Positions 25,702-35,706 of a stretch of DNA of 64,000 nucleotides are shown here, in pieces (within the stretch, counting starts at the first letter, position 1; every line of letters begins with the position of its first letter). The stretch covers positions 62,001 through 126,000 of the forward strand of contig NZ_FOLD01000011.1 of NCBI RefSeq assembly GCF_900112225.1, given 5' to 3'. A program made the translations under genes and the position numbers. Source of the stretch: Massilia yuzhufengensis. Its GTDB lineage: Bacteria; Pseudomonadota; Gammaproteobacteria; Burkholderiales; Burkholderiaceae_D. The notes below the pieces were generated by a model that saw only the letters and a program-made list of their open reading frames with translations, was not told the DNA's origin and searched no databases.

Positions 25702-27231
25702 TTAGCCACGCAGCAGGGACAGCACGCCGTTCGGCAGCGAGTTGGCCTGGGCCAGCATCGCGGTACCTGCCTGCTGCAGGATCTGGCCGCGGGTCAGGCT
25801 GGCGGTTTCCGCTGCGAAGTCGGTGTCCTGGATGCGGCTACGTGCGCTGCTCAGGTTTTCCGACGTTGCCTGCAGGTTGCTGATGGTGTTGGTGAAACGG
25901 TTCTGCACCGCACCCAGCGACGCACGGGCGTTGCTGATGTTGGCCAGGGCCGCGTCGATCACCTTCAGTGCATCGTTGGCGCCGGATGGGGTGCCGTTGG
26001 TGGTCTTGGTCACGTCGATCGACGCCACCGACGACAGGCCGCTGCTGTAGGTCGTTGCGGCAGCCGTGAACACACCAACACCAGCCGACGAAGCGGTGAA
26101 GGCCGACGACGAGCTCAGGGTCACCTTGCCGCCGACGGTCGCGGTGTCGCCGTCAGCCGCAGCAGCTGCCAGGGTGACCGGTGTGCCGGAACCGCCTTCG
26201 CTCCCCGCGGCGCCGGTCATGGTGATCGTGGTCTGGGTGCCGTTGTTCTTCAGGCCGATGTTGTAGCCTTGCGACTGGGTCAGGGCGATCTTGCCGGTCG
26301 ACAGGTCGGCCACGGCGGTGATGCCGGTGGCGCCGGTCTGGTCGTTGATCGCCTTGGTCAGGCCCGACAGGTCGTTGGCGCCGGTCAGGGTGGCGCTCAC
26401 GGTCACCGGGTTGGCGCTGCCATCGGCCTTCGGCGCGCCCTGCAGGGTCAGCGAGAAGGTGCCGGCAGCGAAGCCGCCCAGGGTTGCCGAGGTGCTGGCC
26501 GAAGCGCTGACACCGGTGTTGCCCGAAGCGGCGTTGATCGCGTCGGCGATCTTCTTGCCCGAATCGCCGGCAACGGCGGTGTAGGACATCGAGGTGCCGT
26601 TGCCCTGGACCGTGATGGCGCCGCCGGCCACGTTGTTGGCAGGAATGGTGCCGGCAGTGCCGGCGCCGCCCTTGACCGAGTTGACCATGGTGCCGCCGGT
26701 GTTCTGGGCCAGGGTGTTGTTGCCGATGGCCGAAGCCTGGGCGCTGCCGATCGAGAAATTGATCGTCTGGTTGGCGTTGGCGCCGACCTGGAACTGGGCG
26801 TTGTTCAGGGTGCCGTCCAGGACGTTTTGGCCGTTGAACTGGGTGCTGGTAGCGACGCGGTTCAGTTCCTGCTGCAGCTGGCCGACTTCCTGCTGGATCG
26901 ACGAGCGGTCCGACGAGGAGTTGGTGCCGTTGGCTGCCTGCACGGTCAGGGTACGCATACGCTGGAGCAGGTCGGTTGCAGTCGACAGGCCGCCTTCAGC
27001 CGTCTGTGCCAGCGAGATACCGTCGTTCGCGTTACGCGCTGCCTGGTTCAGGCCGTTGATCTGGCTGGTCATGCGGTCCGAGATCGCCAGGCCAGCTGCG
27101 TCGTCCTTGGCGCTGTTGATGCGCAGGCCGGAGGAGAGGCGCTGCAGCGAAGTCGTCAGGGAGCTTTGCGACGCGTTCAGGTTACGCTGCGAGTTGAGGG
27201 AGGCGGTGTTGGTGTTGATCGTCGATGCCAT
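25702..27231 (-). CDS. fliC: Flagellin FliC
   Basis: This is the filament subunit, 509 residues. The conserved D0/D1 N-terminus reads MASTINTNTASLNSQRNLNA, SLQRLSSGLRINSAKDDAAG and LAISDRMTSQINGLNQAARN. The conserved C-terminus contains SRIQDTDFAAETASLTRGQI and ends LPNGVLSLLRG. The central residues (about 180-410) are rich in Gly, Thr, Ala and Ser and represent the surface-exposed D2/D3 region. Lys residues in the exposed part are candidate targets of the neighbouring FliB methylase. A ribosome-binding site (GGAG) lies 7 bases before the ATG. A sigma28 promoter at 27405-27431 leaves a leader of about 165 bases. Confidence 0.98.
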   Translation of the reverse strand: MASTINTNTASLNSQRNLNASQSSLTTSLQRLSSGLRINSAKDDAAGLAISDRMTSQINGLNQAARNANDGISLAQTAEGGLSTATDLLQRMRTLTVQAANGTNSSSDRSSIQQEVGQLQQELNRVATSTQFNGQNVLDGTLNNAQFQVGANANQTINFSIGSAQASAIGNNTLAQNTGGTMVNSVKGGAGTAGTIPANNVAGGAITVQGNGTSMSYTAVAGDSGKKIADAINAASGNTGVSASASTSATLGGFAAGTFSLTLQGAPKADGSANPVTVSATLTGANDLSGLTKAINDQTGATGITAVADLSTGKIALTQSQGYNIGLKNNGTQTTITMTGAAGSEGGSGTPVTLAAAAADGDTATVGGKVTLSSSSAFTASSAGVGVFTAAATTYSSGLSSVASIDVTKTTNGTPSGANDALKVIDAALANISNARASLGAVQNRFTNTISNLQATSENLSSARSRIQDTDFAAETASLTRGQILQQAGTAMLAQANSLPNGVLSLLRG

Positions 27232-27404
27232 GGTGTTTCTCCAAACTGTATTTCGGGGTGGGCCACTGTGCCCTGTTCACTTTGGTCCGCCACCCTTTTC
27301 CGTGACGATCAAACCGCTGTTGATGCTGGTAACGTGTTCCTGTGGGAAAACTTTAGCGAAAGATTTTTTTATTTTGCCCCTCAAGTTCATGCTGCTGGCT
27401 CGTT

Positions 27405-27431
27405 TAGACGGCAGGGTGAGTCCGGACTTTA
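27405..27431 (-). promoter_or_regulatory. Sigma28 (FliA) promoter of fliC
   Basis: On the minus strand, -35 TAAAGTCC (27431-27424), an 11-base spacer and -10 GCCGTCTA (27412-27405) match the flagellar sigma28 consensus. The distance to the fliC ATG is about 170 bases, so the transcript has a long leader that could carry post-transcriptional control (for example CsrA sites). This element is the best match in the 303-bp gap between fliC and fliB (27232-27534). A second TAAAGTTT, on the minus strand at about 27348-27355, has no matching -10. Confidence 0.78.
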
Positions 27432-27490
27432 GGGGGTAAATAAATTATTTTTCGCGTAAAAAAAATGCAGATTGCGCGGTGGTGCAGATG

Positions 27491-27516
27491 AAAAAAGCCG
27501 GCGAGCCGGCTTTTTT
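27491..27516. terminator. Bidirectional-type terminator downstream of fliB
   Basis: AAAAAAGCCGGC-GA-GCCGGCTTTTTT is a perfect GC stem (7 bp) flanked by A and T runs, so it can work on both strands. On the minus strand it ends fliB transcription (stop at 27535) before the fliC promoter. It lies about 60 bp upstream of that promoter and so insulates fliC. Confidence 0.85.
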
Positions 27517-27534
27517 ATTGGCGCCTGGACAAGA

Positions 27535-28761
27535 TCAGGTCCTGAGCAGGGTGAACAATTTGTCGAGTCGAGCCCAGCCGCCCTTGCGCAAGGCTTCATC
27601 GATCGTCTGGCCGAGGCTGGCGTTGTGGTGGAACAGGCGGCTGTACACCTGCACCGTCAGCGCCAGGCCATTGGCGTCGGGCAGTGGTCCTTCGGTATTG
27701 CAGCGCGCCGCCAGCATCAGGCGCAGGAGGCCGAAGCGGGTCATCAGGCGCAGGAAGCTGTCGAACGGCGCCTCCGCGGTAAAGGGAAACAAGCGCACGA
27801 ACATTTCGTTCAACAGGTAATGTTCCAGCAAGTGGGGCGCCGCCGCCAGGGCCTCGGGCAGGCGCGCAATGCCGGCGCGGTAGCTCTCCACCACGCGCTC
27901 GGCACTAACCTGGCCGCTGCCGGCATCGGCGCCCAGGCCGGCGCCGACCGCCTCGATGACCTGGCGGCGGACCTGTCGATTCGTTGCGCGCGGAATGCTC
28001 TCGAACAGGGCCGAGAACACCATCGCCTGTGCCGCATGGTCCGGCTGCAGCGGCGCCAGGCTGTCGATCAGGGCGCCATCCTCCAGCAGGCTGGTGAACT
28101 GGGCAACCAGCGCCACCATCGCCTCGCCATCCTTGCGCGCCACCGGCCCGTCCAGGCTTTCGCAGAACAGGCCGAGCACCGCCAGGCGCTGCCACAGCTC
28201 CAATTCCTGTGCGCGCATCAGGTTGATGCAGAAGTAACGCACCTCGTTGACGGCGTCCGCCGAGAAGCCGGGGTTGGCCTGCACCGCTTTCACGACCTCG
28301 GGCCGCGCCGTCATGCTGCCTTCCTCGAACTCGAAGGCGTCCGGCGCCAGCAGCGCCAGGCGCGCCGCTTCAGGGCAGGACAGTTCGAGCGCATGCTCGG
28401 ACTGGCCGGCGACCTCGGTCGACACGCGCGGAAAGGTGAAGCAGGTGTGCGACAGCGCGCCCTCACCATGGTCGCGGTGCACGCTGCACAGTTTTTCTTC
28501 GAGCAGCGCACAGTCCGAGCCTGCTTCATCGAGGGCGATGTGGCCGTAGTCCGTGTCCTGGCGCGGTGCGGGATTGATGCGCACCACCTTGGCAAGCCGC
28601 CCGTTGGTCGGCGCACTGTAGGCGTCGAAGGTTTTCTTGTCGAGACTGATACGCCACTCGTTGCAGCAATTGTCTTCGCAGGACGGGCCCAGGCAACTGA
28701 AACGAGACACATAGCGCGGCTGCAGGGACGGGGCGGTGAGGGTCGGATGGCTGATAGGCAT
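27535..28761 (-). CDS. fliB: Flagellin lysine-N-methylase FliB family protein
   Basis: FliB methylates surface Lys residues of flagellin; the Salmonella enzyme uses S-adenosylmethionine and needs a [4Fe-4S] cluster. The 408-residue protein has the family Cys-rich N-terminus: FSCLGPSCEDNCCNEWRISL, then DCALLEEKLCSVHRD, LSHTCFTFPR and ELSCPEAARLALLAP. The remainder is helical without a recognised motif. It is on the same strand as fliC and directly upstream of it, separated by a terminator and the fliC promoter, so it has its own transcription. The start MPISHPTLTAPSLQPRYVSR fits the family. Methylation here is inferred, not shown. Confidence 0.88.
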   Translation of the reverse strand: MPISHPTLTAPSLQPRYVSRFSCLGPSCEDNCCNEWRISLDKKTFDAYSAPTNGRLAKVVRINPAPRQDTDYGHIALDEAGSDCALLEEKLCSVHRDHGEGALSHTCFTFPRVSTEVAGQSEHALELSCPEAARLALLAPDAFEFEEGSMTARPEVVKAVQANPGFSADAVNEVRYFCINLMRAQELELWQRLAVLGLFCESLDGPVARKDGEAMVALVAQFTSLLEDGALIDSLAPLQPDHAAQAMVFSALFESIPRATNRQVRRQVIEAVGAGLGADAGSGQVSAERVVESYRAGIARLPEALAAAPHLLEHYLLNEMFVRLFPFTAEAPFDSFLRLMTRFGLLRLMLAARCNTEGPLPDANGLALTVQVYSRLFHHNASLGQTIDEALRKGGWARLDKLFTLLRT

Positions 28762-28957
28762 GGCGGGGAGCTGATATTTATAGGAGTGGCTAGCCGCAAG
28801 TCTAACTCTGGGGCAACACCTTGTAAGCCGAAAAGACCGCCCGCTTCCCGTCGCTATTCTCCGTTTCCACCTTGGGTGCTATCGCTCGCATGGTCAAGAT
28901 GCTACGATTCCTTTCGGATCAGATCGTATTCATTCAACCAAGGCAGGGGAGAACGGC

Positions 28958-29218
28958 ATGAACAAGCTGGCAATCGGGGGTGTGCTACTGGCGGCGGCAT
29001 TGGCGGGATGCGCAGCGCCGCCGCAAGCGCCGGACGTCCCCACGGAAGCCGAACTGATCGCCAACGCCGGCAACACCGCCGGCCAGGACGGCCACCAGAT
29101 GACGGGCAGCCGCATCAAGGGCCGCAGCTCGACCGACCGCATGCTCAAGGCGGTCGGCGCGCAAGGCGCACGCGACGAGCTGCGCAACGCCGCGCGGCCC
29201 GGCGCGCTGGTAGAGTAA
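28958..29218 (+). CDS. Small lipoprotein, function unknown
   Basis: The 86-residue product has a short lipoprotein signal peptide (MNKLAIGGVLLAAALAGCAA) with lipobox LAGC; the lipidated Cys is residue 18. The mature part of about 68 residues is hydrophilic (ELIANAGNTAGQDGHQMTGS, then RGSS-like and AQGARDELRNAARPGALVE). Ala follows the Cys, so outer-membrane sorting is likely by the usual +2 rule. A GGGGAGAA ribosome-binding site precedes the ATG. Neighbours are fliB (divergent) and a GGDEF gene (convergent). I do not recognise the family. Confidence 0.75.
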   Translation: MNKLAIGGVLLAAALAGCAAPPQAPDVPTEAELIANAGNTAGQDGHQMTGSRIKGRSSTDRMLKAVGAQGARDELRNAARPGALVE

Positions 29219-29255
29219 GCCGGGCTAATCTAATAGAAAAATAGCTTAGCGAAGC

Positions 29256-30824
<1,569 letters not shown>

Positions 30825-30927
30825 GGCTGTAATGACAGGAATTGCGGCTTGGCGACATGATAATCAGCTTTCTTGCCAACCATCAATTAAAAAACGGTAA
30901 CAATCCCTCTCAATTACAACAAACGCA

Positions 30928-31575
30928 TCAACCGACCAGCTGGTTGCGGATCGCGTAATGGGTCAGCTCGGCGCTGTTCTTGAGTTTCATTTTTACCAAC
31001 AGCCTGGCGCGGTACTCGCTCACGGTCTTTACCGACAGCGACAATTCGCGCGCGATGTCGCTCACCGTCATGCCGGAAGCGATCATGGTCAGGGTCTGGT
31101 ATTCGCGGTCGGACAGGGCGTCGTGCAGTGGCGTGTCGTGGTCTTCGCCCACCTGGGCCGCCAGGGCCTGGGCCAGCGCGGCGCTCACGTATTTCTGGCC
31201 GGCTGCGACCTGGCGGATGGCGGTGACCAGCTCGCGCGGCGCGCTCTGCTTGGTCATGTAGCCGGCCGCGCCGGCTTTCAGCGAGCGGATCGCGTACTGG
31301 TCTTCGCGGTGCATCGACAGCATCAGCACGGCCAGCTCGGGCTTGTCCTTCTTGACCTGCTTGAGCACCTCGATGCCATTGCGGTCGGGCAGGGAAATAT
31401 CGAGCAGCATCACGTGCGGCCGCGCCTTGCCGACCAGCTTGATGGCGTCGAGCCCGGTTTCCGCCTCGCCGGCCACGATGATGTCGCGCTGCTCGGCCAG
31501 GATCTGTTTCAGGCCTTCGCGGACGATCGCATGGTCGTCGGCGATGAACACGCGGATTGTTGCTTTGTCAGTCAT
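30928..31575 (-). CDS. NarL/FixJ-family response regulator
   Basis: The 215-residue protein has an intact receiver: acidic pair Asp13-Asp14 in IADDHAIVREG, phospho-acceptor Asp59 (MLLDISLPD) and Lys109 (GYMTKQS). The C-terminal LuxR-type helix-turn-helix (LSDREYQTLTMIASGMTVSD, then LSLSVKTVSEYRARLLVKMK) binds DNA. It overlaps the histidine kinase gene by 8 bp, so the two form a cognate pair. Target genes cannot be read from the window. Confidence 0.94.
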   Translation of the reverse strand: MTDKATIRVFIADDHAIVREGLKQILAEQRDIIVAGEAETGLDAIKLVGKARPHVMLLDISLPDRNGIEVLKQVKKDKPELAVLMLSMHREDQYAIRSLKAGAAGYMTKQSAPRELVTAIRQVAAGQKYVSAALAQALAAQVGEDHDTPLHDALSDREYQTLTMIASGMTVSDIARELSLSVKTVSEYRARLLVKMKLKNSAELTHYAIRNQLVG

Positions 31576-33019
31576 CGTTCCCTGTTTCGCTTGCCAGCCT
31601 GATCTTGATAGTCACCATCGTGCCACCTCCGGGCGCCGCCGACAAGGCCAGCGTGCCGCCGAGCGCCTTGGCGCGCTCGTTCATGCCGCGCAAACCGAAG
31701 GAATGCGGCTTGAGGCGGTCGCTGGCGTCGATGCCGCGGCCGTTGTCGCAGATGCCCAGGGTGAGGTGGGCGCGCTGGCGCCGCAGCGTCACCGTGACGC
31801 GGGTGGCGCCGGCGTGCTTGGCGATATTGGTCAGGGCTTCCTGGAAAATACGGAACAGCGCGGTGGCGTGGTCGTCGTCCAGCGCGATGTCGCCCTCCGG
31901 CCCGCGGAACACGCAGGCGATGCCCATCTGCTTTTCGAATTCGCGCGCCTGCCATTCGAGCGCGGCCACGATGCCCAGGTCGAGCATGGTCGGGCGCAGG
32001 TCGAGCGAGATCCGGTGCACCGCCTCGATGCTGCGGTCGACCAGGTCGTCGAGGTAGTTGGCTTTTTCCAGCAGGGCCGGCTGGCCGTCGGGCAGGCGCG
32101 CGGCCAGCATGGCCAGCGCCATCTTGATGGCGGTGAGGTTGCCGCCCAGGTCGTCGTGGATCTCGCGCGCGATGCGGGCCCGTTCCTGTTCCTTGACCTG
32201 CTCGATGTGGTCGGTGAGTTCGGCCAGCCGCGCGCGCGAGCGCACCACTTCCTGCTGCTCCTGCTTGCTGGCGCTGATGTTGGTCATGATGCCGTCCCAC
32301 TGCACCGCGCCGCCGTCCACCGGGTGCGGGGTGGCGCGCAGGTTGATCCACTTGACGTCGTTCCAGGCGTCGATCCAGATCCGGCCTTCCCAGTTCCAGC
32401 CCGACAGGCCCGCGCGCGAGGCCGCCATCGATTCGCGGTAGCCCTGGCGGTCGTCCGGCAGGATCAGGCCCTCGAACAGGCCGGCGTCGTGCTGCAGGGC
32501 CGAGACCGGCAGGCCGAGCAGGGCCTGGCAGCCGTCGCTCAGCCAGGGAAAGTCGACCCGGCCGTCCGGGTGCAGCACGAACTGGTACACCAGCCCCGGC
32601 GTATTGCGCACGATGGCGTCGAAACGCGCCTGCGACTGGGCCAGCGCCTGTTGCGCGGCCTGCTCCAGCGTCAGGTCGTCGGCGATCGCCAGCAGCAGCG
32701 AGCGGCCGTCGCGCACGATGCGCAGGAAGCACAGCCGCACCGGGTAGCTGCTGCCGTCGGCGCGCTTCAGGCGCGTGCGAAGGCTCACCTGAGCGCCGAC
32801 TTCCTCGCCCAGGCCCGCCAGGACGTCGGCGAAGGCGGCGCGGTCGAGCGCGGGGGCGAGGGCGCAGGCGTCCATGCCCTGCAGCGTGGCGGCGTCCATC
32901 CCCAGGTTCAGGCGGGCGGACTGGTTGGCGTCGACCACGGCCAGCGTGGCGGCGTCGAACAGGTAGATTTCGGCGGCGGCCGCCTGCATTTCGGCCGCGA
33001 GGGAGGGCAGTGGACTCAT
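31568..33019 (-). CDS. PAS-domain sensor histidine kinase (HisKA_3 type)
   Basis: The 483-residue protein starts MSPLPSLAAEMQAAAAEIYL. It contains two PAS-like domains (about 10-130 and 140-265), then a HisKA_3 dimerisation domain with phospho-acceptor His288 (ERARIAREIHDDLGGNLTAI). The ATPase domain carries the N box (FRIFQEALTNIAKHAGATRV) and DNGRGID. No transmembrane helix is present, so sensing is cytoplasmic or via the co-encoded membrane protein. The ATG overlaps the stop of the upstream membrane gene (ATGA), which decides this start over longer in-frame extensions. It is paired with the regulator at 30928-31575. Confidence 0.93.
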   Translation of the reverse strand: MSPLPSLAAEMQAAAAEIYLFDAATLAVVDANQSARLNLGMDAATLQGMDACALAPALDRAAFADVLAGLGEEVGAQVSLRTRLKRADGSSYPVRLCFLRIVRDGRSLLLAIADDLTLEQAAQQALAQSQARFDAIVRNTPGLVYQFVLHPDGRVDFPWLSDGCQALLGLPVSALQHDAGLFEGLILPDDRQGYRESMAASRAGLSGWNWEGRIWIDAWNDVKWINLRATPHPVDGGAVQWDGIMTNISASKQEQQEVVRSRARLAELTDHIEQVKEQERARIAREIHDDLGGNLTAIKMALAMLAARLPDGQPALLEKANYLDDLVDRSIEAVHRISLDLRPTMLDLGIVAALEWQAREFEKQMGIACVFRGPEGDIALDDDHATALFRIFQEALTNIAKHAGATRVTVTLRRQRAHLTLGICDNGRGIDASDRLKPHSFGLRGMNERAKALGGTLALSAAPGGGTMVTIKIRLASETGNDD

Positions 33020-33663
33020 GGAAGCTCGGTTTCGGTTTCGGTCGCGGAGGCGGACTTGCCTTGGGGGCGGGCCTGCTCGCGGGTACGGAAACGGGTCCGG
33101 AAGCGGCGCAGCACGCGCAGCAGGTGGCTCGGCTGGCGCCCGGCGCGGCGGCGCAGCAGGCGCAGGCCGCGGCGCGCGCGGGACAGGGCGGCCCGCACCT
33201 GGCGCCAGAAGTTGCTGGCGCGCAGCGCGCCCAGCAGCCGGTCCTGGAACGCCATGAAGCCGCCATGCCAGCGCGCGAACCAGGCGACAGTAAGGAGCGT
33301 GGGCAGGGTCAGCACATAGATGCGCGCCACCACCATCGCGCCGCCCAGCTTGGCGGCGACGAAACCGGCGATGCCGGCCAGCGCATGACCATGGGCAATG
33401 GCGATGAGGGCCAGCAGCTTGACCGGCAGCAGCAGCAGCCCCGGCAACAGGAAGGCGCACAGGGCGGCCCAGGCCGGCAGCCGGCGGATGCGGGCTTCCA
33501 GCCAGCGCAGCGGCGGCCAGGTGGCCAGCCGGGCGGCGGCGCGGCTGCCGGCGTCCCAGGTCCAGGCCTCGGCCAGCAGCACCAGCGCCGCCAGCTGGGC
33601 CAGCGGCGCGAGCAGGCGCGATCGCCCTGGCTTGACTGGTGCTGGCTGTCTGGCTCGTCTCAT
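33016..33663 (-). CDS. Membrane protein of unknown function, co-operonic with a two-component pair
   Basis: The 215-residue protein starts MRRARQPAPVKPGRSRLLAP. It has three or four hydrophobic segments (APLAQLAALVLLAEAWTW, LCAFLLPGLLLLPVKLLALI, IAHGHALAGIAGFVAAKLGG and VARIYVLTLPTLLTVAW), followed by a strongly basic C-terminal tail rich in Arg. Its stop overlaps the kinase start, indicating translational coupling. The frame is open far upstream, but no family signal is seen there and it runs over greB and other genes, so the ATG at 33663 is used. It could be an accessory sensor for the kinase; this is inference from the operon. Confidence 0.78.
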   Translation of the reverse strand: MRRARQPAPVKPGRSRLLAPLAQLAALVLLAEAWTWDAGSRAAARLATWPPLRWLEARIRRLPAWAALCAFLLPGLLLLPVKLLALIAIAHGHALAGIAGFVAAKLGGAMVVARIYVLTLPTLLTVAWFARWHGGFMAFQDRLLGALRASNFWRQVRAALSRARRGLRLLRRRAGRQPSHLLRVLRRFRTRFRTREQARPQGKSASATETETELP

Positions 33664-33720
33664 GCCTGCATGATACGGGAAGCGGCGGCGTTGGGGCGCC
33701 AGTGCCGTTACAATAAGGCG

Positions 33721-34290
<570 letters not shown>

Positions 34291-34347
34291 CTCCGGCGGC
34301 AGGGCTGGTAAGATGAGCGGTCCGCCTTTCCTTGCCGTTTTGCACCT

Positions 34348-34941
34348 ATGAACCGTCCCAACGATTCCGCCCGCGACACCGACGTCCTGGCCGCCCTGCG
34401 CGCCGCCACCGCCACGCGCCACGAAGCCCTCGACAGTGGCCTGCCGCTGTCCGCGCCGGGCGCCTCGCTGGCCGACTACGCCGCCCACCTGCGCATGCTG
34501 CGCGACTGGCTGGCGCCGCTGCAGGCCTGGCTGGCCGGCTTTCCGGATGGCCCGCAGGCGCACGCGGCGCTGCCGCCCGTGCCGCGCCTGGCGCTGATCG
34601 ACGCCGACCTGGCCGAGCCGGGCCTGCCGGGAGAGCCGGCAGCGCGCCCGCCGGCGGTGTGGCCGCTTGATGCCAGCGCCGCCTACCGCTGGGGCGCCGC
34701 CTACGTCATCGAAGGCTCGCAACTGGGCGGCGCCGTGCTGTACGCGCGCCTGGCCGGGCCGCTGGCCCCGCACCCGCTGCGCTACCTGCGCGGCGATGCG
34801 GGCGGCCCCGGCCCGCGCTGGCGCGCCTTCATGCAGGCGCTGCGCGCGGCCGTGCGCACCCCGGAAGAAATCGCCGACGCCTGCGCGGGAGCCTGCGCGG
34901 CCTTCGACGTCATCCTGGCGCCAGCACCGGTCAACACGTAA
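34348..34941 (+). CDS. Biliverdin-producing heme oxygenase
   Basis: The 197-residue product resembles bacterial heme oxygenases of the BphO/HemO type, which open heme to biliverdin, CO and iron. The probable proximal heme ligand is His25 (ATATRHEALDSGLPLS), and the distal-helix Gly-rich motif is AAYVIEGSQLGGAVLYARL. Most neighbours of such genes in other bacteria are bacteriophytochromes, but none is within this window. It is 57 bp after greB on the same strand and may be read from the same promoter. Iron acquisition or bilin supply to a distant phytochrome are both possible. Confidence 0.88.
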   Translation: MNRPNDSARDTDVLAALRAATATRHEALDSGLPLSAPGASLADYAAHLRMLRDWLAPLQAWLAGFPDGPQAHAALPPVPRLALIDADLAEPGLPGEPAARPPAVWPLDASAAYRWGAAYVIEGSQLGGAVLYARLAGPLAPHPLRYLRGDAGGPGPRWRAFMQALRAAVRTPEEIADACAGACAAFDVILAPAPVNT

Positions 34942-35041
34942 AAAATTTCCCCGGACGGCGTCGATTCCGCACCGCGCCGATCGTCGTACTGTCAAACGGC
35001 GGCAGCACTGCCACGACCAACCACACCAACGGGAGGAAGCC

Positions 35042-35467
35042 ATGCGTTTCATGATCTTACTGAAAGCGGACCAACACAGCGAAGCGGGCGAGATGCCGAG
35101 CGAGGAATTGCTCACGGCGATGGGCAAGTTCAACGACGAGCTGATCAAGGCGGGCGTGATGGTGTCGGGCGAAGGCCTGCACCCGTCCTCGAATGGCGCG
35201 CGTGTGCACTTCGGCAAGGATGGCGGCGTGCGCGTGGTCGACGGCCCTTTCGCCGAGACCAAGGAACTGCTGGCCGGCTTCTGGATCTGGCAAGTACAGT
35301 CGAGGCAGGAAGCGATCGACTGGGTCAAGCGGGTGCCCATGCCCATGATGGGCGGCGAAGCCGAGATCGAGATTCGCCAGGTGTTCGAGATGGAAGACTT
35401 CGGCGACGCCATGACGCCGGAACTGCGCGAGCAGGAAGAACGCCAGCGCGCCGCACTGGCCGGATAA
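35042..35467 (+). CDS. YCII-related (DGPF-domain) protein
   Basis: The 141-residue protein starts MRFMILLKADQHSEAGEMPS and has the DGPF motif (VRVVDGPFAETKELLAGFWI), the hallmark of this family of small alpha/beta proteins related to YciI. It has no signal peptide. A GGGAGGAAG ribosome-binding site precedes the ATG. Such genes often sit beside sigma factors of the ECF-41/42 type, but there is none here. Function is unknown; a dehydratase-like or ligand-binding role has been suggested for relatives. Confidence 0.9.
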   Translation: MRFMILLKADQHSEAGEMPSEELLTAMGKFNDELIKAGVMVSGEGLHPSSNGARVHFGKDGGVRVVDGPFAETKELLAGFWIWQVQSRQEAIDWVKRVPMPMMGGEAEIEIRQVFEMEDFGDAMTPELREQEERQRAALAG

Positions 35468-35706
35468 GGTCTCCCCCGGGCGCTCGCCTGTCCCTGCCCG
35501 CCAGCCCATAGCCGGGTTCGGCGGCATGGGAATACGTAATTTCCCTCAGTTGCGCGTTTGACGCACTGCAGCATAGTTGCTGTTCCGCAATGATATAGTT
35601 GGCGGCTGTCTGTACGGCAGGTGCCCCCGCGCCCCTCCATGCTCCCTGTCCCATCCAATTCCGGGCGTCGCCTACTTGGCACGCCCACCACCAGAAGGAA
35701 GCTGCA

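Noticed and set aside
27348-27355. Second sigma28 -35 (TAAAGTTT) upstream of fliC
   Set aside because: The expected GCCGATAA-like -10 is absent at the 11-base spacing; the element at 27405-27431 is the better candidate.
23064-27432. Plus-strand open frames opposite fliD and fliC
   Set aside because: They are antisense to strongly conserved flagellar genes and have no family features; their length is a consequence of GC-rich codon usage.
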